DNA of 13,370 nt. Source: Gemmatimonadota bacterium (GTDB taxonomy: Bacteria; Gemmatimonadota; Gemmatimonadetes; Longimicrobiales; Gaopeijiaceae). The translations under genes and the position numbers were made by a program. Location: contig JAUQOX010000059.1 in assembly GCA_030550695.1 (NCBI GenBank), forward strand, positions 1 to 13,370. Direction: 5' to 3'. The notes beneath the pieces were generated by a model. The model saw nothing but the letters and a program-made list of their open reading frames with translations, did not search any database and had not been told where the DNA came from. Of the stretch, positions 1 through 6,699 are shown piece after piece; within the stretch, counting starts at the first letter, position 1; every line of letters begins with the position of its first letter.

Positions 1-655
1 AGAGATGGCGATGGCTGGTGTCGGTGAAGCCCTGCCGGTCCTGACGGTAGTCGAGACGGGTTACGATCTTGGGGCCTTCCGTCCACCGGGCTCCTTCCGG
101 CCGCGGGGGCAACCGCACCGTCCAGGTCTCGGCGTCCTCCACGTCCATGAGGAAGGCGATCCATCGGCCGTCGGGGGACCACCTCAGGGAGGACGGGGAG
201 CGCTCTACCCGGGTCACCTGGGTGGTGGCCCCCTCCGCATCCATCCAGCGGACGAAGATCTGAGTGCCGGCAGGGGAACCGGAAGCCAGGTAGGCGATCC
301 GGGTGCCGTCGGGGGACCATACCGGAGAGGAGCCGTCCGTGAGGTAGCGCATGCGGGAGCCGTCCCTCTCCATGATCCAGATACCGGAATACCGCCGGTC
401 GTTCAGCTTGTCTACCCCTCCCCGGGTGAACACGATACGGCTGCCGTCCGGGGAAATCTGGGGGGAAGAGACGGTCTCCAAGTCCAGGTACATGTCCAGG
501 GTGAGGGTTTTCACCTGCCCGTGTAGGGTGGGTGGTGTGCCCAGCCAAGGGAACCAGGCCGCCCAGAACAGGACGAGGACGGACAGGGAGCAGAGGGGAA
601 TGCCGCCGCACCGGAGGTGCGGCTTTCCGGCTGAGGAGATCGTCCTTGGGTCCAT
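1..655 (-). CDS. S9-family prolyl oligopeptidase-like peptidase, N-terminal part (partial)
   Basis: The first 218 codons of an exported serine peptidase related to dipeptidyl aminopeptidase/acylaminoacyl peptidase; the left window edge removes the rest, including the alpha/beta-hydrolase catalytic domain. The start is the ATG at 655-653, supported by an AAGGAGG five bases upstream (661-667 on the plus strand). The N-terminus has a hydrophobic stretch around residues 22-39 (CSLSVLVLFWAAWFPWLG) that fits a signal peptide or membrane anchor. After it come beta-propeller blades of the PD40/TolB kind: 'SSPQISPDGSRIVFTR', 'SSPVWSPDGTRIAYLA' and 'SSLRWSPDGRWIAFLM'. These SPDG repeats and the 'IFVRWMDAEGATTQVTRV' segment are typical of secreted S9 enzymes that trim peptides in the periplasm. 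It lies 81 bases downstream of the GGDEF gene on the same strand and may be co-transcribed. The family is clear; substrate and completeness cannot be judged here. Confidence 0.87.
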   Translation of the reverse strand, partial: MDPRTISSAGKPHLRCGGIPLCSLSVLVLFWAAWFPWLGTPPTLHGQVKTLTLDMYLDLETVSSPQISPDGSRIVFTRGGVDKLNDRRYSGIWIMERDGSRMRYLTDGSSPVWSPDGTRIAYLASGSPAGTQIFVRWMDAEGATTQVTRVERSPSSLRWSPDGRWIAFLMDVEDAETWTVRLPPRPEGARWTEGPKIVTRLDYRQDRQGFTDTSHRHL

Positions 656-660
656 CGAGG

Positions 661-667
661 CCTCCTT
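661..667 (-). promoter_or_regulatory. Shine-Dalgarno site of the S9 peptidase gene
   Basis: Read on the minus strand this is AAGGAGG, five bases before the ATG at 655. It fixes the start and shows that the gene has its own strong ribosome binding site. Confidence 0.7.
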
Positions 668-736
668 CGTGAAGATCCGGGGCTTGGTCCGGCGGTGGGG
701 GTGCTGTCGCGGGGGGAAAGGTTTCCGGTATGGATC

Positions 737-1669
737 TCAGTGGGTGTCCTTAGGGGCGCACACCCTGTTCTTGCCCTCCGACTTGGCCCTGAGAAGGGCT
801 TGGTCGGCCAGGGAATAGACGGTATTGGGGCGCACGGCATGTTCGGGGCAGACGGCATAGCCTGCCGAGACCGTCACGTGAAGTTCCGGCTCCACCGGCG
901 GCCGCGCCGCCGCCACCGTGTTCACCAAGCGCTGGGAGACGGTGTGGGCCATCTCCGCCGAGGTCCCTGGCGCCAGGATGGCGAACTCTTCTCCTCCGAT
1001 CCGGAAAGGCACGTCGGCCTGCCGGGTGTGTTCGGTGAGGAGTCTTCCCAGCCAGACCAGCACCGCGTCCCCCACGTCGTGGCCCAGGGTGTCGTTGAGG
1101 GCCTTGAAGCGGTCCACGTCCAGGAGAATCAGGGCAAAATGGTCGCCGTACCGACGGGCCCGCTCCGTCTCCTGAGCCAGGCGTTCGTGGAAGGCCCGAC
1201 GGTTGAGAAGGCCCGTGAGGGCATCTCGGACGGCTTTGTCGCTGAGGCCGCTGATCTGTTCGTCGGCGTTGCGGATCCGCAGGGAGAGGGTTTCCAGAAC
1301 CTTCAGAGCCGCCTCGGGGCTGGCGGCGAGGATCCGGTGGAAGTCGGCTTTGTCCAGGACCAGGACCTTCACCTCCTGGACGCTCCGGACTGTCGCACTC
1401 CGAGGCAGGGAGTTGAGGAGGGCCATCTCCCCGAAGAAGTCCCCTTCGGAAAGACGGGCCAGCTCGAAATCGGCGCTTCGGCCCGGCGCCAAGACCTGGA
1501 CGGTGCCCTCGACCACCAGGTAGAGGGAGTGACCGGGGTCCCCCACCTCCACGATGTTGACCTGGGGCGGGAAGGATTCCAGGCGGACGGCGGAGGCCAG
1601 CCCCTCCAGATCAGCAGGGGGGAGGGTTTCGAAGAGGGGCACCTTCCGGAGCAGGTCAACAGGATTCAT
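737..1669 (-). CDS. Cyclic-nucleotide-binding domain/GGDEF diguanylate cyclase
   Basis: A 310-residue cytoplasmic protein with two domains. Residues ~1-135 form a CRP-type cyclic-nucleotide-binding domain with a canonical phosphate-binding cassette (FGEMALLNSLPRSATV, residues 79-94; Arg90 and Ser91 are the usual phosphate contacts). Residues ~148-308 form a GGDEF domain, with DALTGLLNRRAF at 149-160, metal-binding Asp184 in LDVDRFK and the active-site loop GGEEF at 225-229. Five residues before that loop is RQAD (216-219), an intact RxxD inhibitory site for c-di-GMP. All catalytic signatures are present, so this should make c-di-GMP from two GTP, with the N-terminal domain as sensor of a cyclic nucleotide or similar ligand. 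No HTH or membrane segment is seen. The ATG at 1669 is chosen because family members begin with LLRKVPLF; no clear Shine-Dalgarno precedes it. A promoter candidate lies at 1725-1754. Confidence 0.93.
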   Translation of the reverse strand: MNPVDLLRKVPLFETLPPADLEGLASAVRLESFPPQVNIVEVGDPGHSLYLVVEGTVQVLAPGRSADFELARLSEGDFFGEMALLNSLPRSATVRSVQEVKVLVLDKADFHRILAASPEAALKVLETLSLRIRNADEQISGLSDKAVRDALTGLLNRRAFHERLAQETERARRYGDHFALILLDVDRFKALNDTLGHDVGDAVLVWLGRLLTEHTRQADVPFRIGGEEFAILAPGTSAEMAHTVSQRLVNTVAAARPPVEPELHVTVSAGYAVCPEHAVRPNTVYSLADQALLRAKSEGKNRVCAPKDTH

Positions 1670-2018
1670 GGATGGCCTGGGTCGGCCAGGTGTCGAAGGA
1701 GGGGTTCCAGCCGGGATTCCTCCAATTCTACCGGCACAACCTGAGGGCCGCCAAGGGCAGGGGCGCCCCCCCCGAAGACAGGGGCAGGGAGGCCAGGGGC
1801 GTAGGGTCGGGCCCGCCTCCCGCAGCGCGCGGGCAGACGGAGGGACCGCGAGCCCAGGGGCGGAGGGCCTGCTTCAGCTGGGCCGGGGCCCAGAGTGGAG
1901 CCTCCTGGGAGGCGAGGAGCCCCGGCGGGCGCTGCCGGCTCCCTTCCGATCCCCCCCGGGGTGGCAACCCTAGGGGGCCGGCTCCCCAGGCCGCACCCTT
2001 CTCAAACGGGGCCGGTCT
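1670..2018. other. Intergenic stretch without a convincing gene
   Basis: These 349 bases lie between the start of the cNMP/GGDEF gene and the end of the D-cysteine desulfhydrase gene, both on the minus strand. Open frames here are proline/glycine/arginine-rich and low in complexity, with no ribosome binding site or recognisable domain. The stretch holds the promoter candidate at 1725-1754 and a run of G-tracts at 1781-1811 on the plus strand. No clear hairpin-plus-T-run terminator for the upstream pair is visible, and no known RNA gene was recognised. Confidence 0.5.
1725..1754 (-). promoter_or_regulatory. Candidate sigma-70-like promoter of the cNMP/GGDEF gene
   Basis: On the minus strand there is TTGGCG (1754-1749), an 18-base spacer and TAGAAT (1730-1725). 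This matches 4/6 and 5/6 of the -35 and -10 consensus in an otherwise extremely GC-rich spacer. It predicts a transcript start near 1718 and a leader of about 50 bases. The -10 with flanking TG also resembles the TAnnTTTG element known in Bacteroidota. It is seen by eye only. Confidence 0.4.
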
Positions 2019-3017
2019 TCAGCGGAACAGCCCCGGAGTTCCCCCCGTATGCCAAAAAACCACAGTGTCTTGGCCCGGGATCCGCCCCTCCCGAATCCAC
2101 GCCAGGAGGGCGGCCGCGGCTTTCGCGGTATAGACGGGGTCCAGGACCACGCCCGCGTGCCGCCCGAAGAAACGGGCGGCTTCTTCGGACTCCGGCGTCG
2201 GGATCCCGTAACCCGCCCCCACGAACCGGTCCTCGGGGTGAAGGAGGTCGGGGAGAAGGTCGCCGGGCCATCCCAGGAGAGCCGCAGCCCCCCGGGCGAT
2301 CTCCACAGTATCGGCCAGCATGACCTGGGCGCTGATGTCCGGGCTCACCCCCACCAATCGGACGTCTTGCCTTCCCAACAGGGTCATCCCCAGGGCCAAG
2401 CCGGCCAGCGTGCCGCAGGAGGAACTCGCCACGAAAATCCAGGTCCGCCCAGGGGGGCGGCCGCCTCGTGCCCGCATCTGTTCGTCCAGCTCCACGGCGG
2501 CCAGGACGTAGCCCAAGGCGCCTTGAGGTGTGGAAGCTCCCAGGGGGATGACCATGGGGCGCTTCCCCTGCCGCCGGAGGCGCTCGGCTTCCTCCTCCAT
2601 GGCGGGGGCCCGGTCTTCCCGGGACGGGACGGAGCGGAGTTCGGCCCCGAAGAGGCGCATGAGGAGGGAGTTGCCCGAGGGAGGATCCGGCAACGGGCCG
2701 TTGACCACCAGAACGCAATCCATGCCCAGCCAGGCTGCAGCCCCCGCGGTGACCCGGCAGTGGTTGGATTGTACCCCTCCGCACGTGATGAGGGTATCCA
2801 CCCTCCCGGGGGCGTCCCCGAGGAGAAACTCCAGTTTTCGGACCTTGTTCCCTCCCAGGGCGAAACCCGTCCATTCGTCCAGCTTGAGGAGGACGTGGGG
2901 GGCGGAGGGCCCCAGGGCTTCTTGGAGGTGGGGCGGGTGGAGAAGAGGGGTGGGGAGAAAAGCCAGGGGAAGTCGGGGCTGATTCTGCAGGCTCCGCAGG
3001 GCTTGGTGACGGTCCAT
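2019..3017 (-). CDS. D-cysteine desulfhydrase/ACC deaminase-family PLP enzyme
   Basis: A 332-residue cytoplasmic enzyme of the fold-type II PLP family, of normal length for D-cysteine desulfhydrase (DcyD) and ACC deaminase. Lys58 in GGNKVRKLEFL is the predicted Schiff-base lysine, Ser84/Asn85 in CGGVQSNH form the substrate/base motif, SSSCGTLAG (198-206) is the phosphate-binding loop, and LDPVYTAKA (292-300) and HTGGTPGLF (323-331) close the active site. In ACC deaminases the residue after the DPVY tyrosine is Glu and the C-terminal motif is HLGG; here they are Thr297 and Thr324, as in DcyD. This favours D-cysteine to pyruvate, H2S and ammonia, though other D-amino acids such as 3-chloro-D-alanine are possible. 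The ATG at 3017 has a GAGGTG site that overlaps the stop codon of the deacetylase gene, so translation is probably coupled. The reading frame stays open far upstream of the start, but that part is antisense to other genes. Confidence 0.88.
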   Translation of the reverse strand: MDRHQALRSLQNQPRLPLAFLPTPLLHPPHLQEALGPSAPHVLLKLDEWTGFALGGNKVRKLEFLLGDAPGRVDTLITCGGVQSNHCRVTAGAAAWLGMDCVLVVNGPLPDPPSGNSLLMRLFGAELRSVPSREDRAPAMEEEAERLRRQGKRPMVIPLGASTPQGALGYVLAAVELDEQMRARGGRPPGRTWIFVASSSCGTLAGLALGMTLLGRQDVRLVGVSPDISAQVMLADTVEIARGAAALLGWPGDLLPDLLHPEDRFVGAGYGIPTPESEEAARFFGRHAGVVLDPVYTAKAAAALLAWIREGRIPGQDTVVFWHTGGTPGLFR

Positions 3018-3021
3018 GACG

Positions 3022-3027
3022 CACCTC
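3022..3027 (-). promoter_or_regulatory. Shine-Dalgarno site overlapping the deacetylase stop codon
   Basis: Minus-strand GAGGTG, four bases before the ATG at 3017. It shares bases with the TGA at 3028-3026 of the upstream gene. Ribosomes finishing the deacetylase are therefore positioned to initiate the PLP enzyme. This site also decides the start codon. Confidence 0.65.
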
Positions 3028-3928
3028 AGGAGGATCCGGGCGCCAGAGCCAGCTGGACGGTCCGGAAGTGGATATCCACGGTGTCTTCCACGGGTTGGGC
3101 GTACCCTCCCCCCATTACCACGGCCACGGGAATCCCCAGGGCCCGGCACCGCCCCAGCACCCGGCGATCCCTCTCGGCAAGCCCTTCCTTGGAGAGGGCC
3201 AGCCGCCCCAGGCGGTCTCCCACGTAGGGGTCCGCCCCGGCAATGTACAGGACGAGATCCGGTCGGAAATGCTCCAGAGCTGCCTCCAAGGCGGGGCCCA
3301 GGGCTTCCAGGTACTCCTCGTCCCGACATCCGTCGGGGAGTTCCACGTCCAGACGGGATGGCTCCTTGCGGAAAGGATAGTTGTTGGCGCCGTGCACCGA
3401 GAGGGTGAACACGGTGGGATCGTCCCGGAAGATGGACGCCGTCCCGTTGCCCTGGTGAACGTCCAGGTCCAAGATGACCACCCTCCGGACCTTCCCCTCC
3501 TTCTGGAGGACCCGGGCTGCCACCGCCGTATCGTTGAAGACACAGAACCCTTCCCCCCGGTCGGGAAAGGCGTGGTGGGTGCCCCCCGAAAGGTTCACCC
3601 CCACCCCCCATTCCAAGGCCGAACGGGCGGCTTCCAGGGTGCCGCCCACCGACCGCCGGGAGCGCTCCACCAGTTCCGCCGACCAAGGGAACCCGATACG
3701 CCGGATCTCGGCCGGGGCCAGACGACCCCCCGCCACCTTGCTGAGATAGCCGGGAGAGTGGACCGTGAGGAGTTCCTGGTAGGAAGCCGGCCGGGGCACC
3801 CTCAGCCTCTCCTCCCCCGCCCAGGGCGCTTGCGCCACCCGCTGGCGGAGGAGCGCGTACTTCCGGGCAGGGAAGCGATGCCCGGGGGGAAGGGGGAGGG
3901 GAAACCGGTCGGCGGAAAAGACGAGCAT
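3026..3928 (-). CDS. Class IV (HDAC11-like) histone deacetylase-family zinc hydrolase
   Basis: A 300-residue cytoplasmic arginase/deacetylase-fold enzyme. Active-site features are complete: tandem histidines His118-His119 in GGTHHAFPDRGEGF, zinc ligands Asp156 and His158 in DLDVHQGNG, the third ligand Asp233 in IAGADPY, and transition-state Tyr276 in MGGGYA. The DVHQGNG and HGANNYPFRKE segments are typical of the bacterial class IV branch. The family removes acetyl or longer acyl groups from lysine or small amines; the natural substrate in bacteria is mostly unknown. The ATG at 3928 gives a family-like N-terminus (MLVFSADRFPLPLPPGHRFP), but no Shine-Dalgarno is visible, so the mRNA may be leaderless or the site weak. 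Its stop lies eight bases before the start of the D-cysteine desulfhydrase gene, making a two-gene operon. It is divergent from the TonB receptor operon. Confidence 0.9.
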   Translation of the reverse strand: MLVFSADRFPLPLPPGHRFPARKYALLRQRVAQAPWAGEERLRVPRPASYQELLTVHSPGYLSKVAGGRLAPAEIRRIGFPWSAELVERSRRSVGGTLEAARSALEWGVGVNLSGGTHHAFPDRGEGFCVFNDTAVAARVLQKEGKVRRVVILDLDVHQGNGTASIFRDDPTVFTLSVHGANNYPFRKEPSRLDVELPDGCRDEEYLEALGPALEAALEHFRPDLVLYIAGADPYVGDRLGRLALSKEGLAERDRRVLGRCRALGIPVAVVMGGGYAQPVEDTVDIHFRTVQLALAPGSS

Positions 3929-4010
3929 GGCCAGGGGGAGCAGGTGGGATCGGACCTACGGGGGTCCCCGGTCCGAGAAAGATGGTGAAGGCCGGGGCGA
4001 AGGATCCAGG

Positions 4011-4029
4011 GGAACCCCCTCGGGGTTCC
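4011..4029. repeat. Perfect 8-bp inverted repeat in the divergent spacer
   Basis: GGAACCCC at 4011-4018 and GGGGTTCC at 4022-4029 are exact complements separated by CTC. The repeat sits about 83 bases before the deacetylase start and 175 before the likely TonB receptor start. No T-run follows on either strand, so it is more likely a protein-binding dyad or an RNA leader structure than a terminator. The rest of the spacer (3929-4203) shows only weak promoter-like matches. Confidence 0.45.
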
Positions 4030-4203
4030 ATTCTCCGGTTCTCAACCTCCCTACCCCGAGCGGAAGGCGGGATGGAAAGTCCCCTCCCAGTGCGGCCACC
4101 CGCCCAGGACGGCGGCCCTGTCGGAAGTTCTTCCCGGCCTAGAGGCGGCCCTTTGGCTTTGCGGCTCCCCCAACCTCGGCGGAAGGGGACGGGGGGGAAG
4201 GGG

Positions 4204-6699
4204 GTGGCGTGGGCGGCAGCGGATTCTCCTGCCCCCTCCGGCCGGCGCCGGCCCCGGAAGGGGCCCGGGTCGCCAGGTTGGGGGTGGGCGAAACGGACGG
4301 GTCCGGCACTGGGCCCATTCGTCCGCCGATGGGGGTTCGTAGCCCTCCTCGGGGGGGCGCTGGTTCTCGCCCGCCTGGGACTGCCCGGCGTGGCCGGCGG
4401 CCAGACCCTTCCGGGCACGGCGGCCTTGTGGGGAAGGGTGGCCGACCGGGAAGGGACTCCCCTGGCGGGGGTGCTGGTGCGCTTGCTCCCGCCGGAGGGG
4501 GAAGCCCCTCTACGGACGACGGAAACCGACCCCCGGGGGACGTATCGGTGGGAAGGCTTGAGCCCGGGAAGTTACCGGGTGGAGGCCTCCCGCCTGGGAT
4601 TCCTCGGCGAGGTCCGCCCCGTGCGTCTGGAGGCCGGGGCAAGGCTGGAGGTTTCCTTCGTGTTGGAAAGCCGGCCGGTGGAGGTGGCCGGCGTCCTGGT
4701 GGAGGCGGAGCGAAGCCGGGAGCGGGCCCGCTTCGAGAATCAGGCGGGGCTGACGGTGCGGGAGTTGGCGCCGCGACAGATCAAAAAGATCCCCGGTCTG
4801 GCGGAGGCCGACCCTTTGAGGGCGGTGGAGGTGCTGCCAGGGGTCATCACCACCTCCGACTTTTCGTCCGCCTACAACGTGCGGGGAGGTTCTGCGGATC
4901 AGAACCTGATCCTCCTGGACGGTATCCCGGTGTTCAATCCTACCCATCTCGGCGGGATCTTCTCCGTGTTCAATGCGGATATGGTCCGGAGGGCCGAACT
5001 CCAGTCGGGAGGATTCCCCCCTCGGTTCGGGGGCCGGGTGTCCAGCGTTCTGGATGTGGAATCGGACCCTGGGGACGGACGATTCGGGGGAGAGGGTGGG
5101 GTGTCGTTCTTGGCAACGCGTCTGTCGCTGGGTGGTGGGCTGGGAGAGGGGTTGGAGAGCTCCTTGGGGCTGACCCGCACTGCGTGGAGGGTGTCAGGAA
5201 GAAGGTCGTATTTCGACCAGCTCATGAAGCCCTTCTTCACGTTCCCCTACCACCTGACGGACTTTCAAGGGGTGGCGGAAGCCTGGACGCGGGGTGGGCG
5301 GCGCCTGACCGTCACGGGGTACTCCGGCCGTGACGTCCTGGACCTCACGACCCTGTCGGCGGAGGCGTTCCCTCTCCGGGTCGATTGGCAGTGGGGGAAC
5401 GACGTGGTCGGCGGGAAGTGGACGGCTCCTCTGGGCAGGGAGGGATGGTGGGAAGTTCGAGGGGGGTATTCCCGGTTCCGTTCGGGTTTACGGTTTCCGG
5501 ACTTTGCCGACACCGACATCCGCAGCGCCATCGCCCTTTTGGGGGTGGAAGGGGAAGTGCGCTTTGTTCCCGTGGAGGGAGTGGGCGTGGGCGTGGGAGG
5601 CGGCACCAAGACCCTGCGGGTAGACAACCTGTTCGAGACCGGCGGGACCGTCTTCCGGGGGGGGAAGGGGGAGGGGACGGAGCGGGACGTGTTCGTCCAA
5701 GGAGATTGGCGGCAGCCGGGGGCGTGGATCGTGGAGGGCGGGATTCGCCTGGAGGAATACCGGCCTTCCCCGGGGGCCCGGCTTGTGGAGGTGTCGCCCC
5801 GGGCCTCGGCCAAACGGTTCTTGGGGGGCACCCGATGGGCAGTGAAGGGGGCTGTGGGCCGATACGTCCAATTCCTCCACTCCATCCGGGACGAAGAACT
5901 GCCTTTGGGTCTCGACGTCTGGGTGCTCACCGGGACACGGCTGCCCCACGTGGTTTCGGACCAGGTGCAGCTGGGGTGGGAAGGGTACCCCAGGGAGGGG
6001 TGGTTTGCCTCCCTGGAGGGATACCTCCGGAGCTTCCAAGGGGTGGTGACCACGAACCTGGCCGATGATCCCAACCGGGAAGAGGACGACTTCCTCCCCG
6101 GCACCGGCCTCTCCTACGGCTTCGACCTCTTCGTTTCCCGGTCCCGGGGACCCACCACGGGTTGGCTGGCCCTTTCCTTCCTCAAGGCGACCCGGACGTT
6201 TCCGGATTTCCTTGCGGGCTTGGATCCCCCCCCCAAGGTGACCTACCCCCCTGTGTTCGACCGGCGTCTGGACCTGGACCTGGTGCTGCAGAGGGAGGTC
6301 AAGGAGGGGTTGGAACTGGGCCTCCGTTGGAATTTCGGCACCGGTCTCCCCTATACCCGGCCCTTGGGGAGCTACCCGTACCTCACGCCCCGCTTGAGCC
6401 CTGGGGCTGTCCTGGAATGGGACCCGGGAGAGGGAGGCAGGGACAGGGGAGCGTACGCCGTGGCCCTCGGGGACAGGAACGGCTCCCGCTACCCGGCAAG
6501 GCATCGGCTGGACCTGAGTGTCCGGTGGGTCGTGGAGAAGCCTTGGGGGACGCTGGTACCGTACCTCCACATTCTCAACCTCTACAACCGTAAGAACGTG
6601 CTCTTCTACTTCTACGAGTACCATCGGGAGCCTCCGGTGCGGAGCGGAATCTCCATGTTCCCCTTCCTGCCGTCCTTGGGGGTGGAGGTGAAGTTCTGA
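4204..6699 (+). CDS. TonB-dependent outer-membrane receptor with carboxypeptidase-regulatory-like domain
   Basis: A SusC-like/TonB-dependent transporter of about 831 residues if the GTG at 4204 is used. Order of parts: basic N-region, hydrophobic signal core (WGFVALLGGALVLARLG, ~residues 44-59) ending VAGGQ; CarboxypepD_reg-like beta-sandwich (~71-156, with GTPLAGVLVRLLPPEG and GTYRWEGLSPGSYRV); plug domain (~176-286, including YNVRGGSADQNLILLDGIP and the GGFPPRFGGRVSSVLDV segment); then a 22-strand-type barrel rich in aromatic turns, ending in the outer-membrane phenylalanine signature GVEVKF. It should take a ligand across the outer membrane with TonB/ExbBD energy; the ligand is unknown. 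The start is uncertain: the frame is open back to ATGs at 4072 and 3982, but codons before 4204 lose the strong G/C third-position bias and give no signal-like sequence. The gene ends one base into the next gene. Confidence 0.9.
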   Translation: MAWAAADSPAPSGRRRPRKGPGSPGWGWAKRTGPALGPFVRRWGFVALLGGALVLARLGLPGVAGGQTLPGTAALWGRVADREGTPLAGVLVRLLPPEGEAPLRTTETDPRGTYRWEGLSPGSYRVEASRLGFLGEVRPVRLEAGARLEVSFVLESRPVEVAGVLVEAERSRERARFENQAGLTVRELAPRQIKKIPGLAEADPLRAVEVLPGVITTSDFSSAYNVRGGSADQNLILLDGIPVFNPTHLGGIFSVFNADMVRRAELQSGGFPPRFGGRVSSVLDVESDPGDGRFGGEGGVSFLATRLSLGGGLGEGLESSLGLTRTAWRVSGRRSYFDQLMKPFFTFPYHLTDFQGVAEAWTRGGRRLTVTGYSGRDVLDLTTLSAEAFPLRVDWQWGNDVVGGKWTAPLGREGWWEVRGGYSRFRSGLRFPDFADTDIRSAIALLGVEGEVRFVPVEGVGVGVGGGTKTLRVDNLFETGGTVFRGGKGEGTERDVFVQGDWRQPGAWIVEGGIRLEEYRPSPGARLVEVSPRASAKRFLGGTRWAVKGAVGRYVQFLHSIRDEELPLGLDVWVLTGTRLPHVVSDQVQLGWEGYPREGWFASLEGYLRSFQGVVTTNLADDPNREEDDFLPGTGLSYGFDLFVSRSRGPTTGWLALSFLKATRTFPDFLAGLDPPPKVTYPPVFDRRLDLDLVLQREVKEGLELGLRWNFGTGLPYTRPLGSYPYLTPRLSPGAVLEWDPGEGGRDRGAYAVALGDRNGSRYPARHRLDLSVRWVVEKPWGTLVPYLHILNLYNRKNVLFYFYEYHREPPVRSGISMFPFLPSLGVEVKF
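6684..6690 (+). promoter_or_regulatory. Shine-Dalgarno site for the DUF4249-like gene, inside the receptor gene
   Basis: GGAGGTG eight bases before the ATG at 6699, embedded in the last codons of the TonB receptor gene. It supports the one-base TGATG overlap as a genuine coupled start. Confidence 0.65.

Noticed and set aside
1781..1811. G-quadruplex-like run of five G-tracts upstream of the cNMP/GGDEF gene
   Set aside because: It fits the pattern, but such runs are expected often at this GC content and it has no special position relative to gene ends or the promoter candidate.
1728..1967. 79-codon minus-strand frame in the spacer 1670-2018
   Set aside because: TTG start, no ribosome binding site, Pro/Ala/Arg-rich low-complexity product; it also covers the promoter candidate of the next gene.
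3018..4418. Upstream continuation of the D-cysteine desulfhydrase frame to about 799 codons
   Set aside because: The extension is Gly/Pro/Arg-rich, antisense or out of frame to the deacetylase gene and the receptor start, and the true start at 3017 has a ribosome binding site.
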